Assembly (NCBI GenBank): GCA_050116415.1
Contig: JASFOS010000081.1
Location: 1-10,200, forward strand
From: JARRJY01 sp050116415
GTDB taxonomy: Bacteria > Pseudomonadota > Gammaproteobacteria > UBA6429 > Thiohalophilaceae
DNA length: 10,200 bases
Direction of reading: 5' to 3'
A model generated the notes under the pieces. The model ran no database searches and was not told the origin of the DNA. It saw only the letters and a list, made by a program, of their open reading frames with translations. This document shows positions 1 through 7,296 of the stretch, one piece after another. The translations under genes were made by a program, and so were the position numbers. The first letter of the stretch is position 1, and each line of letters starts with the position of its first letter.

Positions 1-297
1 AAGAGAATCTTTACCACCTTTATTATCGACCCAAGACAGAGTCAGGCTGTCACCCGCCTTGCCACCCGTGAACTGGAATGACAGGTAAGGGTTTTTGGAG
101 ACAGCACCACTCCACTGCGCGGTCATCACGGTGTTACCGTTATGTTGCGCGACCACTTCCTGGATGAAGTGGGCAGGGATTTTCTTGCCAGTTTTCTTGT
201 CTTTGCGCAGACCCGTTTCCATAGGATGGGTAATCAGTGCTTTAACCGTAGTGGTATCACCTTTAGCACTGGCGCGAGCACGAATTGATTTAGCCAT
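1..297 (-). CDS. soxZ: SoxZ, sulfur-carrier complex subunit (3' end cut by window)
   Basis: SoxZ pairs with SoxY in the periplasm to form the SoxYZ carrier. Sulfur intermediates of thiosulfate oxidation stay covalently bound to SoxY while SoxXA, SoxB and partners act on them. The 99 visible residues start MAKSIRARAS and show the family pattern: a basic N-terminus, ALITHPMETGLRKD (about 20-33), IPAHFIQEV (40-48), and beta-strand-rich NPYLSF and DSLTLSWVDN near the end. There is no signal peptide, as usual for SoxZ, which is exported together with SoxY. The family is about 100-110 residues long, so only the last few residues are missing. A good ribosome binding site (GAGGTAA, 304-310) precedes the ATG. 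It lies 47 nt behind soxY and is almost certainly co-transcribed with it. Identification is by recognition of the family; confidence is high. Confidence 0.93.
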   Translation of the reverse strand, partial: MAKSIRARASAKGDTTTVKALITHPMETGLRKDKKTGKKIPAHFIQEVVAQHNGNTVMTAQWSGAVSKNPYLSFQFTGGKAGDSLTLSWVDNKGGKDSL

Positions 298-344
298 TGT
301 TCGTTACCTCGTTAATTTGGTTAATGTTAAACACCAGTGGGGGA

Positions 345-809
345 TTAACCGCCACAGCCACCGATGGTGACTTTCACTTCTTTACGTGCGCTGTACAGCT
401 TACCGCCGGCCTTGACCACGGCAATCACGTTGGAAGTTTTACCCATCTTGATACGGGTTGAGACGTTGCCTTTAGCGGTAGATCCCAGCACGAAGTTGGC
501 CGCCATCGGGGTACCGTTTTTCTCAACGATGATGCTGATGTCAGAGACATCGGCCATGCCAGTTTTCACAGAAACCGGAACCACGGCACCGTTTTCAGCG
601 ATATCCGGGGCCTTGATATTGATGTCGCTGCTGGGCGCTGACTGGGCAGAGCCGAACAGGCCATTCATGGCGTCCTGGACGTTCTTGGCTTCGAAAGCCG
701 ATTTAGGCCATGCCGCCAGCACGGCACGTGGGCTTAACAGACCGGCACCGACCGCAACCGCGACCGCTGAACCTGCCAGAGAACCCTTTAAAAATGTTCT
801 ACGTTGCAT
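345..809 (-). CDS. soxY: SoxY, sulfur-carrying protein of the Sox system
   Basis: SoxY carries the substrate sulfur on a cysteine in a flexible C-terminal arm. The 154-residue protein has a twin-arginine signal (R3-R4 in RRTFLKG, a hydrophobic stretch at about 11-25, likely cleavage after VLA near residue 32). This is followed by an immunoglobulin-like beta domain (about 60-145) and the diagnostic end GGCGG, with the carrier cysteine at C152. Length and architecture are normal for the family. The start is supported by GGAGGAA (815-821) placed 5 nt before the ATG. It is the first gene of a leftward unit with soxZ. The upstream gap carries a sigma-54-type promoter and inverted repeats, described separately. 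SoxY without its motif could be confused with other carrier proteins, but the tail and the adjacent soxZ settle the call. Confidence 0.96.
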   Translation of the reverse strand: MQRRTFLKGSLAGSAVAVAVGAGLLSPRAVLAAWPKSAFEAKNVQDAMNGLFGSAQSAPSSDINIKAPDIAENGAVVPVSVKTGMADVSDISIIVEKNGTPMAANFVLGSTAKGNVSTRIKMGKTSNVIAVVKAGGKLYSARKEVKVTIGGCGG

Positions 810-848
810 TGTTTTTCCTCCAAAGATACAGGGGTTTGCTTTAGCTAT

Positions 849-864
849 TACAAAACCCGTGCCA
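849..864 (-). promoter_or_regulatory. Candidate sigma-54 (-24/-12) promoter of soxYZ
   Basis: On the minus strand these bases read TGGCACGGGTTTTGTA. Compared with the sigma-54 consensus TGGCACG-N4-TTGCW, all seven bases of the -24 block and four of five in the -12 block match, with exact spacing. The one departure is GT instead of GC at -13/-12, a conserved position. Transcription would begin near 836-838, giving a leader of about 29 nt with the soxY ribosome binding site inside it. The match, the distance to the gene and the upstream sites agree with one another; no start-site data are available. Confidence 0.62.
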
Positions 865-882
865 GCTGGGAAAAGGGAGAAT

Positions 883-895
883 TATCAATAAGATA
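883..895 (+). promoter_or_regulatory. Possible IHF binding site
   Basis: The bases TATCAATAAGATA match the IHF consensus WATCAR-N4-TTR at eight of nine defined positions (ATA in place of TTR). The site lies in an AT-rich stretch at about -45 to -57 from the predicted soxY start, between the -24/-12 element and the inverted repeats. That is where IHF usually bends DNA at sigma-54 promoters. The consensus is loose and chance matches are common in AT-rich DNA, so confidence rests mostly on position. Confidence 0.35.
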
Positions 896-912
896 AGAAT
901 TTTTTCGTAGTC

Positions 913-964
913 ACAGCACCCTTGCTGTCGTGCAAAATGCACGATAGGCATTGCAATAGTGCAA
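913..964. promoter_or_regulatory. Cluster of three inverted repeats, candidate enhancer (UAS) of soxYZ
   Basis: Three adjacent dyads lie upstream of soxY. They are ACAGCA-CCCT-TGCTGT (913-928, 6-bp arms), CGTGCA-AAA-TGCACG (929-943, 6-bp arms) and TTGCA-ATAG-TGCAA (951-964, 5-bp arms). All share a GCA-N3/4-TGC core. The last two are centred about 21.5 bp apart, close to two helical turns, as expected for two activator dimers on one DNA face. Relative to the predicted start the centres are near -83, -98 and -120, typical of enhancer sites for NtrC-family activators. The binding protein is not known. Confidence 0.5.
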
Positions 965-1037
965 AAAGAAAAAGTGGTTTACTCGGGTACCAGGCAAACA
1001 GCCACTGATGGTCGCGTGCTAATGGTCAAAGCCCATG

Positions 1038-1085
1038 GCCCGCCCTGGCGGGCAGCGTTTCGTGCTGGGGCTGGACAAGCCCGCC
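1038..1085. repeat. GC-rich alternative hairpins behind the ATPase gene
   Basis: GCCCGCC occurs at 1038-1044 and 1079-1085, and its complement GGCGGGC lies between them at 1047-1053. The middle copy can therefore pair with either outer copy (tight loop on one side, 25-nt loop on the other). The structure directly follows, and touches, the ATPase stop codon. It may slow or end leftward transcription before the sox promoter, but no U-run follows, so a classical intrinsic terminator is not supported. Confidence 0.35.
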
Positions 1086-3823
1086 TAGTGCGCAGTGGTC
1101 CGGTGGGTACGCTGGTACCAGATAAACTTGTGCAGCTCAGACGCCAGGATCGCAATCAGTGCCAGTTGTAACAGGTGAAGCCAGTTAGCCAGCGAAATGG
1201 GTTGAATCGCGAGCACTTCGCTGAGGCCTGGTGTATACATGGCGCCGATATGGATAAGCTGTGCGGCAATGGTACCCAGTAACAGGAAGATATTTCGCAA
1301 CGGGTTGAGCGAAAATATGGAGCGGGTTTCGGAACGACTGTTAAAGACATGCACGTTTTCAAAGAACACCATCAATAACAGTACACTGTTTCGCGCCTCG
1401 TCCAGGCTATAGCCCTGCTGCAATAACCAGTCGAAAGCCAGGAATGCGACAAGCCCGATCACCACGGAGACGGTGGCCACGCGTTCCACCATCAGGCGAT
1501 TGAAAATCGGTTCTCGCGGAGAGCGTGGTGGTCGTTGTAATTCATCACCTTCCCCCGGCTCAAAGGCCAGCGCCACGTCCTGGATACCGTTGGTGACCAG
1601 GTTAAGCCATAGCAACTGTACCGCGGTTAAAGGCAAGGGTAGCCCGGCCAGTAACGACAGGGTAAACAATATCAGTTCACCCACACCGGTGGTGATCAGT
1701 AACAGGATCACCTTGCGCACATTGGCGTAGGCAATGCGCCCTTCCTCGATACCTGCCACGATCGAGGAAAAATTGTCATCGGTGATGATCATGTCCGAGG
1801 CTTCACGCGCGATATCGGTACCGGCCTTGCCCATGGCAACACCGACGTGTGCGGCGCGTAACGCCGGGGCATCGTTGGCACCGTCACCGGTGACAGCCAC
1901 GAAGTGACCGTTGCGTTGCAAGGACTCGACGATCCTCAGCTTCTGGTGTGGCTCGACCCGCGCGTAGATGCGCCCTTGCCGGGTGAGCTGGTCCATGTCC
2001 TGTTGCGTGGTGGCGTGCCTGATTTGATGACCGGTAATGACCTGTTGTGAACCGGAAGCCAGCCCCAGTTCATTGCCCACGGCCCGCGCAGTAACCGGGT
2101 GATCGCCGGTGACCATGCCTACTTCGATACCGGCCTGGCGACAGGCTTCGATGGCCCTTGCTGTTTCACGGCGTAGCGGATCTTTCATGCCGACCAGACC
2201 AAGCAGGGTAAGTTGGTTCAGATCGTCGAGGGTAAAAGTCTTGTCGCTCCGATAGGCAATTTCACCACTGACGAGCGCCAACACGCGATAACCCTGGCTG
2301 GCCAGTTGCATGGCATGATGCTCAACCAGTGAAGCATCGAGCGGCATGTCGCCATCAATGCTGGCCATGTATTTGCACGTGGGCAGTAATTTTTCCAGTG
2401 CGCCCTTGGCATGGGCTATGAAGTGTTGCTGGTGATGGTTAAGAGAGGCCGAACACTGGTTGGCGGACTCATAGGGAATCGAGGCAATTTCCGGGTATTC
2501 GCCCAGCAGGCGTGGGCGCGTGATGTCGATTTTATGAGCCATCAGTAGTAACGCGACATCGACGGCATCACCATGCTGCGACCAGTTACCGTTGCGCTTG
2601 CCGATGTAGCCCTCGTTAGCCAGCACCGCGGCCTGGCCAATGCGTTGCAGCCAGTGCTGGTGGGCGCTGGTCAGGGCCTGGTCATGCGGCCTGATCGAGC
2701 CCTGGTTGTCTTCGCTTGCCTGAAGTACATCAAACTGCAGCCCGTCAGGTGTAACCAGTTTGCTGGCGGTAATTTCATTAATGGTCAGGGTGCCTGTTTT
2801 GTCGGTGGCAATGTAAGTACATGAGCCGAGCGCTTCCACCGTTACCAGTTTGCGCACAATCACGTTTCGTTTTGCCATGCGGCGCATGGATATCGACAGG
2901 GCAACCGTCATGGCAACCGGTAAGCCTTCAGGGATCGCCGCCACTGCAAGTGCTGCGGCCATTAACAGCATATCGGTAAAGGGCATGCCGCGACTCATGG
3001 CTACCGTACCGAGTATGATTACCATCACGCTCATCAGGATACTGATGCGCATGGAGAATTTTTCCATGCGTAACAGCAGCGGCGGTTTAACCCGTTTTCT
3101 TTCCAGTACGTCTTCAGCAATTTTGCCCAGCTGGGTGTGAATGCCGGTGGCAACGACCACCCCGGTACCTCTGCCGCGTGTTACCAGTGTGCCGGAATAC
3201 GCCATGTTGTTGCGATCCGCGATGGCCACGTCGGGGATGTTGATGGGATCGCTATGATGCTCCACCGGTAGTGACTCACCGGTTAACAGGGAGACGTCAA
3301 GCTCAAGGTTCTGGGTTTTTACCAGCCTTAAATCGGCAGGGATCTTGTCACCGGATTCCAGGTAAACCACGTCACCGGGCACCAGTTCCGCCGCGTTGAT
3401 TTCAAAATTTTCCCCGTTACGAATCACGTGAGCAACATGGGTTACCAGTTGTTGCAGCGCCGTGGCGCTCTGCTGGGCCGAATATTCCTGGGCAGTGCCA
3501 ATGATGGCATTGAAGAGCAGCACGATGCTGATAAAGCCGGCATCGGAATATTCACCGATAACGATGGAAACCACGGCAGCAGCAAGCAGGATATAAATCA
3601 GCGGACTAAGAAACTGGCGAAGAAATATTACGATTAGCCTGACCGGTGAAGGAGGCGGTAAGCGGTTTGCACCAAACTGTTGCTGGCGTTGTTGAACCTG
3701 CTCGAGAGGCAGTCCCTGTTGATCAGTTTCCAGCTGTTCGAGTACTTGCTCAACAGCCAGGCAGTGTACGTTGTCGGGGATTGCAATCTCTTCCATGTGA
3801 GGTGCTGACAATTGTGACATCAT
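1085..3823 (-). CDS. P-type (type II) cation-transporting ATPase
   Basis: A 912-residue ion pump of the inner membrane. Domains in order: an N-terminal cation-ATPase domain (about 20-60), paired membrane helices (about 65-110), an actuator domain with TGES (181-184), helices including the M4 motif PEGLP (298-302), the phosphorylation motif DKTGTLT (D341 is phosphorylated), a nucleotide-binding domain (KGA at 473-475), the hinge motifs VTGD (571-574) and TGDGAND (645-651), then six C-terminal helices. PEGLP and overall length place it with the Ca2+/Mg2+/Na+-type (P2) pumps rather than heavy-metal pumps. In M6 the motif reads NLVTNGIQD (741-749), with Asn where SERCA-type calcium pumps have an Asp ligand, so the transported ion is uncertain. 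No good ribosome binding site precedes the ATG at 3823; a second Met follows directly. It lies 58 nt behind the response regulator and may share its transcript. Confidence 0.93.
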   Translation of the reverse strand: MMSQLSAPHMEEIAIPDNVHCLAVEQVLEQLETDQQGLPLEQVQQRQQQFGANRLPPPSPVRLIVIFLRQFLSPLIYILLAAAVVSIVIGEYSDAGFISIVLLFNAIIGTAQEYSAQQSATALQQLVTHVAHVIRNGENFEINAAELVPGDVVYLESGDKIPADLRLVKTQNLELDVSLLTGESLPVEHHSDPINIPDVAIADRNNMAYSGTLVTRGRGTGVVVATGIHTQLGKIAEDVLERKRVKPPLLLRMEKFSMRISILMSVMVIILGTVAMSRGMPFTDMLLMAAALAVAAIPEGLPVAMTVALSISMRRMAKRNVIVRKLVTVEALGSCTYIATDKTGTLTINEITASKLVTPDGLQFDVLQASEDNQGSIRPHDQALTSAHQHWLQRIGQAAVLANEGYIGKRNGNWSQHGDAVDVALLLMAHKIDITRPRLLGEYPEIASIPYESANQCSASLNHHQQHFIAHAKGALEKLLPTCKYMASIDGDMPLDASLVEHHAMQLASQGYRVLALVSGEIAYRSDKTFTLDDLNQLTLLGLVGMKDPLRRETARAIEACRQAGIEVGMVTGDHPVTARAVGNELGLASGSQQVITGHQIRHATTQQDMDQLTRQGRIYARVEPHQKLRIVESLQRNGHFVAVTGDGANDAPALRAAHVGVAMGKAGTDIAREASDMIITDDNFSSIVAGIEEGRIAYANVRKVILLLITTGVGELILFTLSLLAGLPLPLTAVQLLWLNLVTNGIQDVALAFEPGEGDELQRPPRSPREPIFNRLMVERVATVSVVIGLVAFLAFDWLLQQGYSLDEARNSVLLLMVFFENVHVFNSRSETRSIFSLNPLRNIFLLLGTIAAQLIHIGAMYTPGLSEVLAIQPISLANWLHLLQLALIAILASELHKFIWYQRTHRTTAH

Positions 3824-3871
3824 TCGCTGATTTGACCAGTTGCATGGTTATCAGCTAGTAATCATAGCAAC

Positions 3872-3887
3872 AAATAACCGGTTATTT
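3872..3887. repeat. Perfect palindrome at the end of the response regulator gene
   Basis: AAATAACCGGTTATTT is a perfect 16-bp palindrome overlapping the stop codon of the NtrC-type regulator, in the 58-nt gap before the ATPase gene. On the leftward transcript it could form a short hairpin followed by only a few U residues. It may be a weak terminator or an operator for the ATPase gene; a chance AT-rich palindrome cannot be excluded. Confidence 0.4.
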
Positions 3888-5219
3888 TTTTTCCCGGTAT
3901 TGTTGTAACTTGCGCCACAAGGTGGATTTGTTGATACCCAGTGTTTCAGCAGTTTTTTCACGGCTCTGGTTGAAACGATCCAGTGTCTTGAGAATATAAC
4001 GTTTTTCAAGTTCCGCCAGGGTAGGCAGATCACTATCGATGGTTTCACTACTGCGTAAACTGGAAAGTTCGGTGAGGTGCATCACCGGGCCATCCGCCAG
4101 GGCAATACTCTTCTCAACCAGGTTCTGTAGCTCACGAATATTGCCTGGCCAGTCATGATCAACCAGGGTTTGCATGGATTCATTGTCAAAACCCTGGATG
4201 TCACGATGGTAGGTTTCGTTGAAGTGCTTGATGAAATGATGCACTAGCAACGGGATATCATCACGGCGTTCCCGTAATGGCGGCATACGAAACTTGACCA
4301 CGTTCAGGCGATGATACAGATCGTGACGGAACTGGTTGTTCATTACCATTTGTTCCAGGTCACGGTTGGTGGCAACGATAAAACGTACATCGATATCAAT
4401 AGGTTTCACGCCGCCGACACGGGTAATCTGTTTTTCCTGGATGGCGCGCATCAGCTTGGTTTGCATGGCGTCGGAAATATTGCCTATTTCATCGAGAAAC
4501 ACGGTGCCGCCGGAAGCCGTTTCCAGCAAACCCGGCTTGGCCTGGTGGGCACCGGTAAAGGCGCCTTTTTCATGGCCGAATAATTCGCTTTCCAGCAGGG
4601 TATCGGTGAGTGCGCCACAGTCGATGACCACGAACGGCTGGTCTGCGAACTGGCTTTGCTCATGAATGGCGCGGGCGGCCAGTTCCTTGCCGGTACCCGA
4701 TTCACCTTCGATGATCACGTTACAGCGGATATCGGCGATCTTGGCAATGATATTGTAGATTTCCTTGATGGCCGGGGCGTGCCCGAGCATACCAACCGGG
4801 GCGCTGGCCTCGAGCTGTTGCCTGAGGCGACGGTTTTCTTCCAGCAGTTGCTGGTGGCCAAGCGTTTTTTCGATAAGCACCTGCAACTCGTCCATATCAA
4901 ACGGTTTCTTGATAAAGTCACTGGCACCGAGCCGGATCGCATCGATGGCGTTATCGACGTTGGCATAACCGGTAATGATAATAAAAGGCACGTCCTTATT
5001 GATGGCGCGAACCTGCTGCAGCAGTTCGGTGCCGCTCATTCCCGGCATGCGTAGATCGCTGACAATCAAGTCGGCACCTTCCGACTTGAAATGCTCGAGT
5101 GCCCAGTTGGGGTCCTGGAAAACATGACAGTTATAGGGCGCGTCTTCACTGAAACGCATCATCAGTTCACCCGCCTTGGGATCATCATCTACGAATAATA
5201 TGTCAGCTGTGTGATTCAT
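3882..5219 (-). CDS. NtrC-family sigma-54-dependent response regulator
   Basis: A 445-residue activator that, once phosphorylated, should drive open-complex formation by sigma-54 RNA polymerase from distant sites. Receiver domain 1-120: acidic pocket DDD (11-13), phospho-acceptor D55 in SDLRMPG, T83 and K104/K105 before P106. A linker coiled coil follows (about 122-138). AAA+ domain about 143-370: Walker A GESGTGK (172-178), the sigma-54 contact loop GAFTGA (219-224), Walker B FLDE (241-244), and arginine-finger region FRHDLYHRLN (297-306). The C-terminal Fis-type helix-turn-helix is about 405-442 (KTAETLGINKSTLWRKL). All key residues are present, so it should be active. It begins 2 nt after the kinase stop (TGA-CA-ATG) and has no clear ribosome site of its own, which points to translational coupling. 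Its target may be the sigma-54-type soxY promoter 3 kb downstream; that is inference. Confidence 0.96.
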   Translation of the reverse strand: MNHTADILFVDDDPKAGELMMRFSEDAPYNCHVFQDPNWALEHFKSEGADLIVSDLRMPGMSGTELLQQVRAINKDVPFIIITGYANVDNAIDAIRLGASDFIKKPFDMDELQVLIEKTLGHQQLLEENRRLRQQLEASAPVGMLGHAPAIKEIYNIIAKIADIRCNVIIEGESGTGKELAARAIHEQSQFADQPFVVIDCGALTDTLLESELFGHEKGAFTGAHQAKPGLLETASGGTVFLDEIGNISDAMQTKLMRAIQEKQITRVGGVKPIDIDVRFIVATNRDLEQMVMNNQFRHDLYHRLNVVKFRMPPLRERRDDIPLLVHHFIKHFNETYHRDIQGFDNESMQTLVDHDWPGNIRELQNLVEKSIALADGPVMHLTELSSLRSSETIDSDLPTLAELEKRYILKTLDRFNQSREKTAETLGINKSTLWRKLQQYREKK

Positions 5220-5221
5220 TG

Positions 5222-7180
5222 TCAGGCATAGAGTCCGGGAGTTAGCGGCAGAATAATGGTGGCAGTACTTCCCTGTTCCGGGTTGTTGGTCAGCATAAGT
5301 GTACCATGGTGATGTTCGATAATACCGAGGCTGATGGAAAGGCCCAGACCACTGCCTTCGCCTTCCGGCTTGGTGGTAAAGAACGGGTCGAATATGCGAT
5401 CCATGTCTTGCTCGCGGATACCGCTGCCCTGGTCGATGATTTTTATAATCAGGCGATCCTCATCAATTGCAACACTGAGGGTTACACAACTGCCTGATGG
5501 CGATGACTGGATGGCATTAATCAGCAAATTGATCAGTGCCTGCTGTAGTTGTCCACGATCGCCCTGCAGCTCTTCGCTGCCCTGGTAATCCATTAGTAAT
5601 TGAACCTGGCGGCTATTGGCCAATTGCTGTACCAGGTTGAGCGTGTCTTCAAGCCAGGGTTGTATCGCGAAGGTAGAATAATCCGGCGGTACCTGGCGGG
5701 CAAAATTAAGAATGCCACGGATAATATCAGACGCACGTAATGCTTCATCACGCAGTGAATCAAGGTCAGCCTGCAAGCGGCCGACTTCCCTGGTTTCCAG
5801 TTCGGCACTGTTCTTGGCAATGCTGCGACTGATCAGCTTGGTATAGGACAGGATATTGTTCAGCGGGTTATTGATTTCATGCCCGATACCGGCAGCCATT
5901 TCGCCGATACTGGCGAGCTTGTTACTTTGCAACACCATGTGCTGGGCGCGGTCACGTTCCTGTTGTGCCTGGTCCAGGGTATCAGCCATGTAATTAAAGG
6001 CTTCCGCCAGCGAGGCAATTTCATCAATCGCTTCATTGGTTTTTACCCGGTTCTTGTGATCGCCATCGGCGTAGGCCTTGAGGTTAGCAGACAGGCGACA
6101 AATAGGCCGGGCAATCATGCGCGCACCGATATCCGTTAACAACAGGCTGATGATGAGCGCAGCAACGGCAATGGCCCATATCCAGGCACGGATCTGGTTA
6201 AACGGGGCAGAGATAACCCCCGACTCGATGCGCGAAGTAATGATCCAGCTTACCAGCTTGTTGGGGTAAGGGAACATCTCGATAAAATAATGCGTGTATT
6301 GATTGTTATCCGTCTTGTAAAAACCCTCACTGAGGTTGATCGCGTTTTCGATAACATCCTGGCTGTAGATATCCTGTACATATGTTCGCTGCGGTCTTAT
6401 CTGCGCGAGGCGTAAATTGTGTTCGCGCTCATAAAGTAGCTGACCATGGTGTTCTGGATCATCAGCATTATTTTCGGTGAGAAAAATATTCCCATCGTAG
6501 AAACGGGTGGCATGATCAAGGATACGATCGATCTGTTCACCCACCAGGGTAATGGCCAGGGCACCAACTTGCCTGTCCTGGTAATAAAGCGGTACCACGT
6601 AATCCAGTAACGGGAAATTGAAAATCAGGCCATCGCTGGCCGCTTGTTTGTGGTGTGGTAAACGCAGGGTACTGGTTTCATTGCGTGGTAACTGGTGTAG
6701 TTGTTTTGCAAGCCCGGGGTTATTGATCTCCTGTTCCACGTAACTGATGCCAGTGAGGCTTTCGTAAATCGCTTTGCTGCGTTGTTGCTGGCCGACCTTG
6801 ATCAGGGTATTACCGTTAATATCAAGTATGCGCAGGAAGAACGCACCTTGAATGATGGTTTGGAAACCCTCGAAAAAATGGTTCATGCGGGCGCGGCGAA
6901 TATTGATATCAGGCAGGCTTTCGTTGTCAGCAATGGCATCCAGCACCGGCAGGAAATTATTGACCGCGGGGGCGCGGCTCATTCCCAGCGCCAGGTCGGC
7001 ATTGTTTTCCAGGTGGCGCTGAATTTCAGCGGCAAGGCTTTCCAGGCTGGTCGTTACCGTGCGCGTCACATCACGCTGATAGCTGAATTCAGTGTAATAG
7101 GTGGCAGCCAGTGCCAGCACGGTCAGGGGTACGATTGTGGCAAAGAAGACCCAGAAAAATATGCTCGAGCGAATACGCAC
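5222..7180 (-). CDS. Membrane sensor histidine kinase, partner of the NtrC-type regulator
   Basis: A 652-residue inner-membrane kinase. Membrane helix 1 is about 7-28, a large periplasmic sensor region about 30-330 looks like a Cache-type ligand domain (for example LRILDINGNTLIKVG at about 116-130), and helix 2 is about 332-349. HAMP linker about 350-402. Dimerisation and phosphorylation domain about 415-495 with GHEINNPL (phospho-acceptor H434). ATPase domain about 537-645: N-box NLLINA (551-556), G1 DQGSGI (583-588), F-box FDPFFTTK (597-604), G2 GSGLGLS (609-615). All catalytic motifs are intact. The start is GTG at 7180. An in-frame stop at 7199-7201 leaves little room for an earlier start, and a later one would cut helix 1. 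No strong ribosome site is visible. The signal is unknown; a sulfur compound is possible from the sox context but is not shown by the sequence. Confidence 0.95.
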   Translation of the reverse strand: MRIRSSIFFWVFFATIVPLTVLALAATYYTEFSYQRDVTRTVTTSLESLAAEIQRHLENNADLALGMSRAPAVNNFLPVLDAIADNESLPDINIRRARMNHFFEGFQTIIQGAFFLRILDINGNTLIKVGQQQRSKAIYESLTGISYVEQEINNPGLAKQLHQLPRNETSTLRLPHHKQAASDGLIFNFPLLDYVVPLYYQDRQVGALAITLVGEQIDRILDHATRFYDGNIFLTENNADDPEHHGQLLYEREHNLRLAQIRPQRTYVQDIYSQDVIENAINLSEGFYKTDNNQYTHYFIEMFPYPNKLVSWIITSRIESGVISAPFNQIRAWIWAIAVAALIISLLLTDIGARMIARPICRLSANLKAYADGDHKNRVKTNEAIDEIASLAEAFNYMADTLDQAQQERDRAQHMVLQSNKLASIGEMAAGIGHEINNPLNNILSYTKLISRSIAKNSAELETREVGRLQADLDSLRDEALRASDIIRGILNFARQVPPDYSTFAIQPWLEDTLNLVQQLANSRQVQLLMDYQGSEELQGDRGQLQQALINLLINAIQSSPSGSCVTLSVAIDEDRLIIKIIDQGSGIREQDMDRIFDPFFTTKPEGEGSGLGLSISLGIIEHHHGTLMLTNNPEQGSTATIILPLTPGLYA

Positions 7181-7229
7181 GTGTTTTGCAATACCCGTTT
7201 ATTTAGTCAGTAGTACCGAGTTTAACGTA

Positions 7230-7259
7230 ACCGGCTACCGCTTGACGAGAAAAGCCGGT
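7230..7259. repeat. Inverted repeat in the kinase/lptM divergent gap
   Basis: ACCGGCT (7230-7236) and AGCCGGT (7253-7259) form perfect 7-bp arms around a 16-nt spacer. It lies in the 157-bp gap between the divergent kinase and lptM genes, upstream of the lptM -10 element. It could be an operator or a hairpin at the 5' end of the kinase transcript. No matching copy was seen elsewhere in the window. Confidence 0.35.
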
Positions 7260-7290
7260 GCCCGGGGTGTCTAGAGGCCCGGTGCTTGAG

Positions 7291-7296
7291 TATAAT
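7291..7296 (+). promoter_or_regulatory. -10 element of a likely sigma-70 promoter for lptM-lysA
   Basis: A perfect TATAAT lies 41 bp before the lptM ATG, giving a predicted start near 7303 and a leader of about 35 nt. The -35 region at the normal distance (about 7268-7273, TGTCTA) matches the consensus poorly, so promoter strength is uncertain. No convincing promoter for the divergent kinase gene was found in the same gap. Confidence 0.5.

Noticed and set aside
364..891. Long open frame on the plus strand across soxY
   Set aside because: It is antisense to soxY, which has a Tat signal, GGCGG tail and ribosome site. The predicted protein shows no family features.
929..964. A -24/-12 element inside the inverted repeats (TTGCA blocks)
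   Set aside because: No GG pair stands at the required distance from the TTGCA blocks on either strand; only 849-864 fits.
1038..1053. Intrinsic terminator behind the ATPase
   Set aside because: The GC-rich stem is real, but no U-run follows in the leftward direction; listed only as a hairpin.
959..1171. Short plus-strand frame starting GTG in the sox upstream region
   Set aside because: It has no ribosome site, overlaps the inverted repeats and the antisense of the ATPase 3' end, and has a low-information translation.
7177..7191. Possible copy of the sox inverted repeat at the kinase start (CGTGTTTTGCAA)
   Set aside because: It shares a few bases with the 929-943 site but is not a dyad and overlaps coding sequence, so autoregulation is not supported.
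6701..7213. 170-residue plus-strand frame across the kinase gene
   Set aside because: It is antisense to a kinase with complete motifs; no start signals and no recognisable domain.
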